Positions 34,405 through 42,567 of a stretch of DNA of 64,000 nucleotides are shown piece by piece; position 1 is the stretch's first letter; the number at the start of each line of letters is the position of its first letter. The notes beneath the pieces are model-generated. The model saw only the letters and a list, made by a program, of their open reading frames with translations. It ran no database searches and was not told where the DNA came from. The position numbers were made by a program, and so were the translations under genes. Source of the stretch: Convivina intestini (GTDB lineage Bacteria > Bacillota > Bacilli > Lactobacillales > Lactobacillaceae); the NCBI RefSeq assembly GCF_003096575.1, contig NZ_QEKT01000002.1:124001-188000 (forward strand), written 5' to 3'.

Positions 34405-36082
34405 ATTGTTGCCGTAAAGCGCGTGCATTCTCTAGGGCTGCTTCGGTAATTTGATCTCCTGACAGCATCCGCGCTAGTGCCGTTTGACGACCAGGTTCAT
34501 CTAGCAGCTCTACTTGGGTAATGGTGCGTTTAGCTACGGCCTGCTTTTCGATGTAGTAATGATGATCAGCAGCTGCAGCCACCTGTGGCAAATGCGTAAT
34601 GGCTAGGACCTGACAGCGCTGGGCAATCGCCAACATCTTACTAGCAATCGCACCAGCTACCCGGCCTGAAACACCGGTATCAATTTCATCAAAAACGACT
34701 GTTTCAACTGGTTCTTGGGCAATTAAAGCCGTTTTCAAAGCTAGCATCAGTCGGGAAGCTTCCCCACCAGAAGCAATTTTAACCAAGGGCCCCATGGCTT
34801 CGCCTAAATTAGTTCGAACATGAAAACTTACCTGATCATTACCACTAGGTAAAAAGCCATCAATGGGCGTTAAATGAACCTCAAACAGGGCCTCATTCAT
34901 TAATAAATCGGCCAATTGTTGATTGACTTCCTGGGCTAGTTGCTCACCAGCCGCCTGTCGTAATTGATGCAAGTGCTTTGCCGAAGCTTGGACTTGTTCT
35001 TTAAGAGCGGCCTTTTTTTCAGTTAACTGGCCTAAATCTAAACCGCTACTATCCCAATCATCCAACTCTTTTTCAACCTGGCGTTGATAAGCCAAAATTT
35101 CAGCGACACTGTTACCATATTTACGCTCTAACTGGTGGATTAATTGTAAACGATCATCAATGGCTAAGAGGTCGTTTTCATCAAATGACAAGCTATCCAA
35201 ACGTTCGTTTAAATCACGACTAGCTTCTTGCATAGCATAATAACTATCCGTTAAAGTTTGGTTTAGATTTTGATAATCACCATCAAAACCGCTGGCAGTA
35301 TCAACTGCATTTTTAGCCGTCCCTAGCTGGTCAACCAGACTAATTTCACTGTTACCATTTAAAATCTCTTGTGCCAATTGCAAACTATCAGCAATTTTTT
35401 TGAAATTATGTAACTTAGCTCGCTGCTCTAATAATTCATCTTCTTCACCAGCCTTTAGCGCCGCCTGACTAAGTTCTTCTTGCTGAAACCTTAGAAGGTC
35501 AAGGCGTTGATTGGTCGCCTGTTGATTATGCTTTAAATCATTAATTTGCTGGTTTAGCTGTTTAAATTGCTTAAAGATACCTTGATACTGGCGCTTGACT
35601 TGCATCAACTCTTCTCCGGCATACTGGTCTAAGAGGGGTAAATGCTCATCGGCATCCAATAGCCGCTGGGTATCATGTTGGCCTTGAATATCCACTAAGT
35701 ACCGGCCTACCTGCGCCAAGGTTTTAAGATTGACAACCATCCCATTAATGCGAATAGTGTTGCGGCCCTTTAAATTAAATTCTCGGGAAATAATTAGTTG
35801 GGCATCGTCAACTGCAATTCCTTGACTACTCAACAAGGCCAACAGTTGCCCATCTGGGTGGTTTAAATCAAAAATAGCTTGTAAAACTGCCTTTTGAGCC
35901 CCTAGACGAATCATTCCTGAATTGGCCCGACCGCCAACTAACATCGATAGAGCATCGATGATAATTGACTTTCCGGCGCCAGTTTCTCCGGTTAAAACCG
36001 TCATCCCCTCGTCTAACTTTAAATCGACTTTATCAATAATGGCAAAATTTTCAATAATTAATTCCGCTAAAATTTTAACCAC
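34403..36082 (-). CDS. recN: DNA repair protein RecN
   Basis: A 559-residue SMC-like ATPase for double-strand break repair. It has IIENFAIIDKVDL and Walker A TGETGAGKSI in the N-terminal head. Two long coiled-coil arms rich in L, Q and K (about residues 150-340) follow. The C-terminal head has KIASGGEASRLMLALK and VVFDEIDTGVSGRVAGAI (Walker B), then AITHLPQVAA. The start is GTG at 36082, which aligns with the family N-terminus; an AAAGG lies three bases upstream. It is last in the xseA-recN stretch. No argR gene precedes it, unlike many relatives. Confidence 0.96.
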   Translation of the reverse strand: MVKILAELIIENFAIIDKVDLKLDEGMTVLTGETGAGKSIIIDALSMLVGGRANSGMIRLGAQKAVLQAIFDLNHPDGQLLALLSSQGIAVDDAQLIISREFNLKGRNTIRINGMVVNLKTLAQVGRYLVDIQGQHDTQRLLDADEHLPLLDQYAGEELMQVKRQYQGIFKQFKQLNQQINDLKHNQQATNQRLDLLRFQQEELSQAALKAGEEDELLEQRAKLHNFKKIADSLQLAQEILNGNSEISLVDQLGTAKNAVDTASGFDGDYQNLNQTLTDSYYAMQEASRDLNERLDSLSFDENDLLAIDDRLQLIHQLERKYGNSVAEILAYQRQVEKELDDWDSSGLDLGQLTEKKAALKEQVQASAKHLHQLRQAAGEQLAQEVNQQLADLLMNEALFEVHLTPIDGFLPSGNDQVSFHVRTNLGEAMGPLVKIASGGEASRLMLALKTALIAQEPVETVVFDEIDTGVSGRVAGAIASKMLAIAQRCQVLAITHLPQVAAAADHHYYIEKQAVAKRTITQVELLDEPGRQTALARMLSGDQITEAALENARALRQQ

Positions 36083-36134
36083 CGACCTTTCTCGTTTTAG
36101 ACGTTCTTACCAATAGTACGAACTAGCAATAGAT

Positions 36135-36956
36135 TTATTGTTGATCTAACTGACTATGGGCTAGCTTAACCACTTCCTGGGGGTCAATTTTATCATCGAC
36201 ACGAGCCGTCAAATCATGCTGCAACAAGGCCAAAAATTCAATATTACCCTGCCCGCCCTTAATTGGTGAATAGGTTAGTCCCTGGACCGTAAAGTGGTTA
36301 TCAACCATCATTTGCAAAGCTTTTTCTAGAACGGCCAAATGAACGGCCGGATCTTTAATGATGCCATGTTTACCAACCGATTCACGGCCGGCTTCAAACT
36401 GTGGCTTGATCAAGGCGACTACCTGACCGGTTTGACTCAAAATATGATCCAGGGTTGGCAAAATCAAGCCTAATGAAATAAAGGAAACGTCAATGGTCGC
36501 AAAGGTTGGCTGCCCATCTTGAAAATCAGCCAAATGTACATAGCGAAAATTGGTGTTTTCCATGACGGTCACCCGCTCATCGGTCCGTAGTTGCCACACT
36601 AATTGGTTGGTCCCTACGTCTAAGGCATAAACACGCTTAGCCCCATTTTGAAGCGACACATCCGTAAAACCACCGGTTGATGAACCGATATCTAAGACGA
36701 TTTGATCTTGTAATTTTAAGTCGTAATCTTCAATGGCTTTGGCTAACTTTAAACCACCCCGGGAAACATAGGGTAAGCGTTCACCCTTAAAGTGTAAACT
36801 AGTGGTTACTGGAATTTTTTGTCCGGCCTTGTCCAATCGTTCTTCATTTTCACCCAGGATTTGACCAGCCATCACCGCTCGCTTGGCCTGTTCGCGTGAA
36901 CTAAATAATCCCTGTTGAACTAAGAGGATATCAACCCGCTCTTTTTCTACCTTCAC
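36135..36956 (-). CDS. TlyA family rRNA 2'-O-methyltransferase
   Basis: A 273-residue protein of an S4 RNA-binding domain (about residues 1-65: VEKERVDILLVQQGLFSSREQAKRAVMAG) and an FtsJ-like methyltransferase domain (LDIGSSTGGFTDVSLQNGAKRVYALDVGTNQL at about 90-121, LIKPQFEAGRE later). TlyA enzymes 2'-O-methylate 16S and sometimes 23S rRNA; the B. subtilis homolog is YqxC. The ATG overlaps the last base of the ispA stop, the usual ispA-tlyA-recN order. Confidence 0.93.
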   Translation of the reverse strand: MKVEKERVDILLVQQGLFSSREQAKRAVMAGQILGENEERLDKAGQKIPVTTSLHFKGERLPYVSRGGLKLAKAIEDYDLKLQDQIVLDIGSSTGGFTDVSLQNGAKRVYALDVGTNQLVWQLRTDERVTVMENTNFRYVHLADFQDGQPTFATIDVSFISLGLILPTLDHILSQTGQVVALIKPQFEAGRESVGKHGIIKDPAVHLAVLEKALQMMVDNHFTVQGLTYSPIKGGQGNIEFLALLQHDLTARVDDKIDPQEVVKLAHSQLDQQ

Positions 36957-37831
36957 TACTTATTCTCCAATTGCTGTAAAAATTGATCTAACAACTCGGC
37001 GTTAAAATTCAAGTGGCCCTGCCCCAATTTTTTCAAGCAAAAACGGGCATCACTTAGCAGGTTAGCCTTGACGGACTGGGTCGCTGTCAGGCCAATTAGA
37101 TGTGGTAAAGAGGTAATTTCTTCGTCAGCATCCTGTTGATAATCATCAAGATCATCTTGAATTTGAAAGGCTAAACCAAAATTTTCACCATACTGCCTCA
37201 ATAAATCACAATCTGCAGCCGACAAATCTAACAGATAACCCCCAGCCAAAAGAGCATGACTAATCAAGGCTGCCGTTTTAGGTTGGTACACCTTGTCTAG
37301 CAACCATTCTTTCGTAATTACTTGGCCCTGATGGTTTTGCATATCATAAAACTGCCCCCCAACCATACCGGTCACACCAGCTCGCAGGGCTAAACTATTA
37401 ATCACTTTAAAAAGCCGTTTGGGATTAATACTAGTCGCTAACGTTCCGACCTGAAAGGCTGCGGTCAAGAGCGCATCGCCAACTAAAATCCCATTGGCAT
37501 GGCCAAACTTAGCATGAACACTGAGTTGCCCCCGCCGATACTGGTCATTGTCCATCGCGGGTAGATCATCATGAACTAATGAATAGCTGTGCACCCACTC
37601 CACCATGGTTGCTATCCGTAAATCATCAGAGCTAATCTTAGCTTGGAAACTTTGTAAAACTGCCAAAGTTAATAAAGGACGCAAGCGTTTTCCGCCATTT
37701 AACAAGGCATAGGCTAACATCGGCGCCATTTCAGCGTTATTACTTGATGGGGCAATTAGAGCTAGGTCATCAGTGAGTTTTTGATTAATTTTAGGTTGCC
37801 ATTCTTGGCTAAATTGACTAAATTTATTCAT
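36956..37831 (-). CDS. ispA: Polyprenyl (farnesyl diphosphate) synthase
   Basis: A 291-residue trans-prenyltransferase. The first Asp-rich motif is DDLPAMDND (about residues 92-100) within HSYSLVHDD, and the second is DDLDDYQQD (about 225-233). GGKRLRP binds the diphosphate. Small residues before the first motif fit a C15 product. It would supply precursor for undecaprenyl phosphate used by the glycan and wall pathways. It overlaps xseB by eight bases. Confidence 0.93.
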   Translation of the reverse strand: MNKFSQFSQEWQPKINQKLTDDLALIAPSSNNAEMAPMLAYALLNGGKRLRPLLTLAVLQSFQAKISSDDLRIATMVEWVHSYSLVHDDLPAMDNDQYRRGQLSVHAKFGHANGILVGDALLTAAFQVGTLATSINPKRLFKVINSLALRAGVTGMVGGQFYDMQNHQGQVITKEWLLDKVYQPKTAALISHALLAGGYLLDLSAADCDLLRQYGENFGLAFQIQDDLDDYQQDADEEITSLPHLIGLTATQSVKANLLSDARFCLKKLGQGHLNFNAELLDQFLQQLENK

Positions 37832-38048
37832 TGGTTAACGCCAAATCGCTTAATTGGCCCTCATCGTCCATTACTTTTGCCAAAGTATCTTCGGCATTTT
37901 TCAAAGTTCTCTGCAATTCCTTAGCTAAAACAACGCCTTGTTGGAAGTCCGTTAGGGCACTTTCCAAAGGCCGATCACCCTTTTCTAGTGCACTGACAAT
38001 CAGTTCTAATTGTTTTAATTTATCTTCAAAACTATCTGCTTCTGTCAT
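37824..38048 (-). CDS. xseB: Exodeoxyribonuclease VII small subunit
   Basis: A 74-residue helical protein with the family pattern [43 protein letters not shown]. Several copies bind one XseA to form ExoVII, which degrades single-stranded DNA from both ends. Its start lies 17 bases inside the xseA end and its stop overlaps ispA. Confidence 0.96.
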   Translation of the reverse strand: MTEADSFEDKLKQLELIVSALEKGDRPLESALTDFQQGVVLAKELQRTLKNAEDTLAKVMDDEGQLSDLALTNE

Positions 38049-39318
38049 TTTCTACTCCTGTAATTTCAGCTCGAACCTGACCGTCGGCCAGGCGTAAATC
38101 AACCTGATCAGCAACCTTTAAGTCCTTAACACTATGAACAATGGCCGCATCATCCTTTTGCACAATGGCATAGCCCCGTCCCAAAATCGTCAGTGGGCTG
38201 ACTAGGTTTAATTTAGTGGCTAACATAGCTAGCTTTTCTTGCTGGGGTTGTAATAGATGACGCCCAAGTTGGGCCTGGCGCTGTTGTAAGTTATTTAATT
38301 GATTGCGATCAACTTGGAGGCGGTGCGCCCAAACTCTAACCAGCCGTTCATAAAGGCCGTCAACCTGTTGCTGATAAACGGTATAGAGCCGATCAGGCTG
38401 GCGCATAATCGGCCGATTAACTAGTTGATCTAAAAAGATTTGTCGTTGACGGACAGTCTGACTGGTTGCCGCCAACAAGCGATTTTGTAAATCATTAATA
38501 TGTTGTTTTAACTGCTGTTGATTGATTGGCGTGGCTAATTCAGCCGCCGCAGTAGGCGTAGCCGCCCGACAATCAGCGACTAAATCAGTTAAAGTATTAT
38601 CAGTTTCATGTCCAACCGAACTAATGACGGGCAGACTCAATTCACTAATCCGTCGTACCAGAGCCTCATCGTTAAAGGCCCATAAATCCTCAATTGATCC
38701 TCCACCACGTCCGATAATCAAGACATCAAAGTCCAAATCATCAATTCGATTTAACTGCTTAATCATCGATGGTGCCGCCTGATCTCCTTGCACTACGGCT
38801 GGAAATAAAACCACCTGCGCCTTTGGAAAACGACGTGCTACGGTTTTGGCAATATCTTCAATCACCGCTCCGGTGGGCGAGGTAACAACGGCAATTTTTT
38901 TAGGATAATTCGGTAAGCGTCTTTTAGGATGGCTAAAAACGCCCTCTTGTTGTAAGCGCTGCTTTAACTGTTCATAGGCTAAAAACAATTCCCCAATTCC
39001 GTCAGGCTTCATTTCATCCAAGATAATCGAATAAGAACCATTCGGTTCGTACAATTGAACCCGACCAATAGCCAAAATCTTCATCCCCTCTTCGGGATTG
39101 AATTTTAAGCGACTGGCATAAGAAAACATAGCTGCCTTAATGACTGCCTGTCCTTCTGGATCTTTGATAGAAAAATATAGATGACGCCCCCGCCGGTTTC
39201 CTAAATTAGAAATCTCACCGGTTAAATAAACCTTGCCCAAGTAAGGATCCGCATCAAATTTTAATTTTAAATAGGCACTCAAAGCACTGACACTTAAGTA
39301 CTGATTTTTGTCGGCCAT
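38032..39318 (-). CDS. xseA: Exodeoxyribonuclease VII large subunit
   Basis: A 428-residue nuclease subunit. An OB-fold N-terminus ([23 protein letters not shown]) is followed by the catalytic domain with [31 protein letters not shown] and [28 protein letters not shown] long coiled coil covers about residues 265-370. A perfect TG-extended TATAAT lies 23 bases before the ATG and GGAGGG directly before it. No folD gene precedes it, although folD-xseA is common elsewhere; an RNA gene is upstream instead. Confidence 0.96.
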   Translation of the reverse strand: MADKNQYLSVSALSAYLKLKFDADPYLGKVYLTGEISNLGNRRGRHLYFSIKDPEGQAVIKAAMFSYASRLKFNPEEGMKILAIGRVQLYEPNGSYSIILDEMKPDGIGELFLAYEQLKQRLQQEGVFSHPKRRLPNYPKKIAVVTSPTGAVIEDIAKTVARRFPKAQVVLFPAVVQGDQAAPSMIKQLNRIDDLDFDVLIIGRGGGSIEDLWAFNDEALVRRISELSLPVISSVGHETDNTLTDLVADCRAATPTAAAELATPINQQQLKQHINDLQNRLLAATSQTVRQRQIFLDQLVNRPIMRQPDRLYTVYQQQVDGLYERLVRVWAHRLQVDRNQLNNLQQRQAQLGRHLLQPQQEKLAMLATKLNLVSPLTILGRGYAIVQKDDAAIVHSVKDLKVADQVDLRLADGQVRAEITGVENDRSR

Positions 39319-39341
39319 GGGACCCTCCTTATCGTATTTTT

Positions 39342-39369
39342 ATTATACCAGTCCCATTGGAGCTGCAAA
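39342..39369 (-). promoter_or_regulatory. Promoter of the xseA operon
   Basis: Minus-strand TGGTATAAT (39350-39342) with TTTGCA (39369-39364) 16 bases upstream. It begins inside the U tract of the upstream RNA terminator, so xseA does not need read-through from that RNA. Confidence 0.7.
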
Positions 39370-39401
39370 ATAAAAAACAGCTAACTCGAAAGTTAGCTGT
39401 T
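39366..39401 (-). terminator. Terminator of the structured RNA
   Basis: Minus-strand AACAGCTAACT and AGTTAGCTGTT form an 11-pair stem closed by a UUCG tetraloop and followed by TTTTATTTT. It is among the strongest hairpins in the window. Confidence 0.9.
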
Positions 39402-39613
39402 AGTTTGGCATGCCAGATACGCTCTGACAGGCGTGATTAAAGTAAACTTTAATCAAACAAGTAACGTCACCTCAGTGTTGCCACTGATAGTCATGGTGAG
39501 ATAACGGAATTCCACAATTTCGTTACCACCTACATCTAATCCGAGATTTGTGATTGAACACAGTAGGCCGCTGATCGCGTTTCAATAACGCGCTCGACTC
39601 ATCGCATATCACT
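39366..39613 (-). ncRNA. Structured RNA gene, about 230 nt, class not recognised
   Basis: The 363-base gap 39319-39681 holds a full RNA unit on the minus strand. After an extended -10, GATATGC (39610-39604) pairs with GCGTATC (39422-39416). Inside follow GA/GA mismatches and TGA/TCA, a kink-turn-like element. Further stems are CGCGTT/AACGCG, CCTAC/GTAGG, GGTG-TAACG/CGTTA-CACC, CAGTG-GCAA-CACTG with a GNRA loop, and GATTAAAG/CTTTAATC. A UUCG-capped terminator ends it. No RNase P, tmRNA, SRP or T-box core was found. A 6S-type RNA is one possibility. The true 5-prime end may lie at 39607-39609. Confidence 0.6.
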
Positions 39614-39622
39614 ATTGTAACA
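39614..39622 (-). promoter_or_regulatory. Extended -10 promoter of the structured RNA
   Basis: Minus-strand TGTTACAAT; the hexamer 17 bases upstream (TGGTCT) is a poor -35. The same TGTTACAAT sequence occurs before tatD. Confidence 0.55.
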
Positions 39623-39681
39623 GATTAAATTACAGAAGACCAGTCCTTTATCCGGCCTAACTTCTCAGTTAAAATAAGGCT

Positions 39682-39939
39682 ATGATTAAACTAACTGATA
39701 TCCAAATCCAATCCCTACAAAAGCATGGCGAGCGCACCCGTCAACATTTTGATGATTTTTTACTTAGCGACTCAATCCAGCCAAGTAAAAAAACACTGGC
39801 TCAAGCACTCCTAATCGCCTTAGATTTAGGCGTCCTCGAAAGTGTCCAAGGCCAAGAACGTAACCCCACCCTACAGGCCACTTTTACGCAAGGTAGTCAG
39901 CGTTTTCACCTCAAAGCCCGCATTCAAGTCGAAGATTAG
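39682..39939 (+). CDS. Small conserved-looking hypothetical protein
   Basis: An 85-residue protein with no membrane segment: an amphipathic N-terminal part (DIQIQSLQKHGERTRQHFDDFLLSD), a helix QALLIALDLGVLESV, and a strand-rich end FHLKARIQVED. I do not recognise a family. A modest TAAGG precedes the ATG. It faces away from the structured RNA gene and converges on the next gene with a seven-base gap, so it is isolated from other units. Codon use looks like that of its neighbours. Confidence 0.6.
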   Translation: MIKLTDIQIQSLQKHGERTRQHFDDFLLSDSIQPSKKTLAQALLIALDLGVLESVQGQERNPTLQATFTQGSQRFHLKARIQVED

Positions 39940-39946
39940 CTTGAAC

Positions 39947-40447
39947 TTAGGCTTTTTTATTTTCGGCTTCTTTTTCAGCTACTTCTTCTGCAGCTACTTG
40001 CTTTTGGACTTCGACAATGTGGGCTAACTGCTCATCAAACCACTGCGAAATTTTAGCTTGTCCACCCTCAAGGTCATCACTATAAGCAGTAATCGAACTC
40101 ACTTTAGCAATTTTTAAATGTGACTGACTGACATCCATATTTTCAATGTACATATATAGATTGACATCATAGTCTTCTTCCACATAGACTAGTTTTTTTA
40201 ATTGATTTTGATAACGCAAAGGCAAGTTAATGACATTACTTTCTAAGGTCAAGGTAGTCCCACCTTCACTGACCCCGCCATTTACCGCCAAACTAATCGA
40301 CATTAGCTGGGCATCCATTAGATGTTCATCAACTTTTTGAAACAGTTGATCCAGCTCAATGGCCTGACCATCGGCTACCGTTAGCGCCTCTTGATAATAG
40401 TCTTGTGCTTCAATGACGGCTAAAATTTTTTCACCGGAAATTTGCAT
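39947..40447 (-). CDS. Hypothetical cytoplasmic protein, 166 residues
   Basis: An acidic protein without signal or membrane segment. It starts MQISGEKILAVIEAQDYYQEAL, has a beta-rich centre (LTLESNVINLPLRYQNQLKKLVYVEEDYDVNLYMYIEN) and ends in a charged helix (EVQKQVAAEEVAEKEAENKK). I recognise no catalytic motif. The position of conserved-looking aromatic and hydrophobic residues suggests a real folded protein. It is downstream of a terminator and has no clear partner gene; its stop region converges with the 85-residue gene. Confidence 0.7.
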   Translation of the reverse strand: MQISGEKILAVIEAQDYYQEALTVADGQAIELDQLFQKVDEHLMDAQLMSISLAVNGGVSEGGTTLTLESNVINLPLRYQNQLKKLVYVEEDYDVNLYMYIENMDVSQSHLKIAKVSSITAYSDDLEGGQAKISQWFDEQLAHIVEVQKQVAAEEVAEKEAENKKA

Positions 40448-40465
40448 TTACGAACCCTTTCAACA

Positions 40466-40495
40466 TAAAAACAGTGCGGCCGAGGTCACACTGTT
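40466..40495 (-). terminator. Terminator after the flavoprotein reductase
   Basis: Minus-strand AACAGTG pairs with CACTGTT around a 12-base loop and is followed by TTTAT. It lies 28 bases past the stop at 40524. Confidence 0.7.
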
Positions 40496-40523
40496 CAAAC
40501 AATCGCCCAATTACCTTTAATCA

Positions 40524-41870
40524 CTATACTAAGGGTAACCGTCGTTGTAAAGTATATTCAATTGAAGGGAAGACATAAATCAAATCATTTAAGGCTTCCC
40601 GTGTCATTTTCATTTGAATGTAAGGTACCAAGGTGTTAATCGTATTATCAGCTTCATGTGATAATTCTGCCGCACCAACTAGTTGGTCATTGGCCTGCTT
40701 ATCAAAAATTAATGATAAGTAAGCCCCATTTTCATTTTCAACCTGACGGAACCAATCACCATCATAGCTGACCTGACTAACGTCGTAACGTTCTGGATTA
40801 GCCAAGGCTTCATCCAAGCCAACCCCGACTTGGGCAATTCTTGGCGAAGTAAAGACGATTTCACTAATCACCGGATATTTAATTGGTTGATCATTTTTAC
40901 CCATAAACTTAGCAGCTAAGTAGCGGGATTCAAAGGCCGCCGTAGGGGTTAGTTTAGGCGTCTTTTTGTCAATTGCATCCCCAGCGGCATAAATACCCGC
41001 AACGTTAGTTTGCAAATGGTCATCAACGACAATCCCCTTATCGGTGTAGGCCACCCCAAGGGCATCCAAGTTCAGCCGATCATGATTTGGAATCCGGCCA
41101 GTAGCATCAAGAACATAATCAGTCGTTAGACTAAATTCATGGCTACCCTGCAACAAAATTTCTTGGCCAGCTTGTTGTGCTGAATTAATGGTCATGTTGG
41201 GAATAAAGCGCACACCTTGCTTTTTCAAATCAGCCTTAACCAAGGCAACATACTGGGAGGGGAACTGACGTAAGATTTGATCTCCTCGGGTAATCACATC
41301 CACCTTAACGCCACAGGCACTAGCAATCGTGGCAAATTCAATGGCCACAAAGCCACCGCCCAAAATCGTCATATGCTGTGGTAATTGCGCTAAGGATAAG
41401 AAATCAGTACTATCGTGAAAAAGCTCCTTACCAGCAATATTTAACCGGTGAGGCCGCAATCCGGTGGCAATCACGATTTTATCGGCTGTATATTCCTGCC
41501 CATTAACCAGAACTGTATGAGCGTTTACAAACTCAGCTCGGCCAGTAATCGTGGTAATCCCAGCGTCAACTAGCCGCTGTTTACCATGATGATCTTGAGG
41601 GACGATCAGCTCATGTTTATGGGCCATTAAGTCAGCCCAATTAATGCTAGGAACTCCATCTAAGCCGCGTCCCTGCAAAGCCTTAATGCGTTCAACTAGT
41701 TCAATGGGCTTATCCAAAATAATTTTGGCATTACAACCCTTGTTGGAACAAACGCCCCCGTACTGGCTTTCTTCAATTACGCCGACTTTGACCCCTGACT
41801 TGGCCAGGGGTACCGCACCATTCCAAGTCGCCTGTCCACTACCAATGTATAATACTGAAAAATCCATCAT
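40524..41870 (-). CDS. FAD/NAD(P)-dependent disulfide oxidoreductase
   Basis: A 448-residue two-dinucleotide-binding flavoprotein of the glutathione/mercuric reductase superfamily. The FAD loop is YIGSGQATWNG (residues 9-19). The redox-active Cys pair C41/C46 lies in GGVCSNKGCNAK. The NAD(P) loop is ILGGGFVAIEFA, and the second FAD motif is GIYAAGDAIDK. The C-terminal interface motif, usually H-P-T-x-x-E, reads FPSIEYTLQ here, so the active-site His is lacking or displaced. Substrate unknown; low-molecular-weight thiols or persulfides are candidates. ATG at 41870 or the adjacent one at 41867. Confidence 0.88.
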   Translation of the reverse strand: MMDFSVLYIGSGQATWNGAVPLAKSGVKVGVIEESQYGGVCSNKGCNAKIILDKPIELVERIKALQGRGLDGVPSINWADLMAHKHELIVPQDHHGKQRLVDAGITTITGRAEFVNAHTVLVNGQEYTADKIVIATGLRPHRLNIAGKELFHDSTDFLSLAQLPQHMTILGGGFVAIEFATIASACGVKVDVITRGDQILRQFPSQYVALVKADLKKQGVRFIPNMTINSAQQAGQEILLQGSHEFSLTTDYVLDATGRIPNHDRLNLDALGVAYTDKGIVVDDHLQTNVAGIYAAGDAIDKKTPKLTPTAAFESRYLAAKFMGKNDQPIKYPVISEIVFTSPRIAQVGVGLDEALANPERYDVSQVSYDGDWFRQVENENGAYLSLIFDKQANDQLVGAAELSHEADNTINTLVPYIQMKMTREALNDLIYVFPSIEYTLQRRLPLV

Positions 41871-41883
41871 TATCCCCTTTTAA

Positions 41884-42489
41884 CTAGTTACGTGCTTCAA
41901 TCTCATCTTGAGCCAAGTATAGATGATTCATAACCTTTTGACCACCATTCGTTGGCTGATAATTAACCGCATAGGCTGGTCCATTTTCAACCTGCACAAT
42001 TTTAGCCTTCGCACCCTGCATACCAGCCATATGATCACTATCCAAGGTTACTTCATCGCCAACCTTATGGGCCATTTTATCGGTAAAATCAATCATCGTT
42101 AACCACTTGTGGTCTTTAACCATCGAGCCGCCATTAGTCGGCATGTAGTCAACAGCATATAATTTCGTATCATAGGCTGCGGCGACAGTGCCCTTAGCAT
42201 TCTTCATGTTAGCCATGTGAGTAGCCTTTAAGGTGATTTCTTGACCAACTTTATACTTAGGATCTTGAGCGGTGGCTAGACCTTCTGGTAATTTGCCATC
42301 CATTTTCATCTGCATGGTACTACTTGATGACATTTTCATACTATCCGAAGACATGTTCATCCCCGACATACTTTGTTCTTTTTTAGCTTGATTGGTCTTT
42401 TGGTGAGCATTAGCTTGCAGCGTGATTACTACCCCAGCAACAACAACTACTAAGGCTGCTACAGTACCCCATATTAGCTTCTTATTCAT
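41884..42489 (-). CDS. YdhK family protein (tandem DUF1541), Met/His-rich
   Basis: A 201-residue exported protein. It has a signal or anchor (residues 1-27, KKLIWGTVAALVVVVAGVVITL), a Met- and Ser-rich linker (SGMNMSSDSMKMSSSSTMQMKM), then two DUF1541 repeats. Each repeat has the pattern KVGQEITLKATHM-NMK-AKGTV and AVDYMPTNGG followed by LTMIDF or LYLAQDE. Family members are often near copper-handling genes, and the Met clusters could bind copper, but this is inference. No lipobox Cys is seen. GAGGAG precedes the ATG and a TG-extended -10 lies upstream. Confidence 0.88.
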   Translation of the reverse strand: MNKKLIWGTVAALVVVVAGVVITLQANAHQKTNQAKKEQSMSGMNMSSDSMKMSSSSTMQMKMDGKLPEGLATAQDPKYKVGQEITLKATHMANMKNAKGTVAAAYDTKLYAVDYMPTNGGSMVKDHKWLTMIDFTDKMAHKVGDEVTLDSDHMAGMQGAKAKIVQVENGPAYAVNYQPTNGGQKVMNHLYLAQDEIEARN

Positions 42490-42525
42490 TGTACACTCCT
42501 CTTTTTCTAAATTGGTATAGCTTAT

Positions 42526-42534
42526 ATTTTATCA
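42526..42534 (-). promoter_or_regulatory. Extended -10 promoter of the YdhK gene
   Basis: Minus-strand TGATAAAAT, 37 bases before the ATG and just downstream of the glmU terminator. Confidence 0.5.
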
Positions 42535-42543
42535 TAAATATAC

Positions 42544-42567
42544 AAAAAAGAGACAGTTTCCTATCCC
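42544..42567 (-). terminator. Terminator after glmU
   Basis: Minus-strand GGGATAG pairs with CTGTCTC (two wobble pairs) around a GAAA tetraloop, followed by TTTTTT. The glmU stop at 42561 lies within it. Confidence 0.75.

Noticed and set aside
39403-39613. T-box or cobalamin riboswitch in the xseA upstream region
   Set aside because: GGTGGTAACG and the GCCACTG-like hairpin strand look similar by chance; the T-box bulge and the B12-box core are missing, and xseA has a separate promoter after the terminator.
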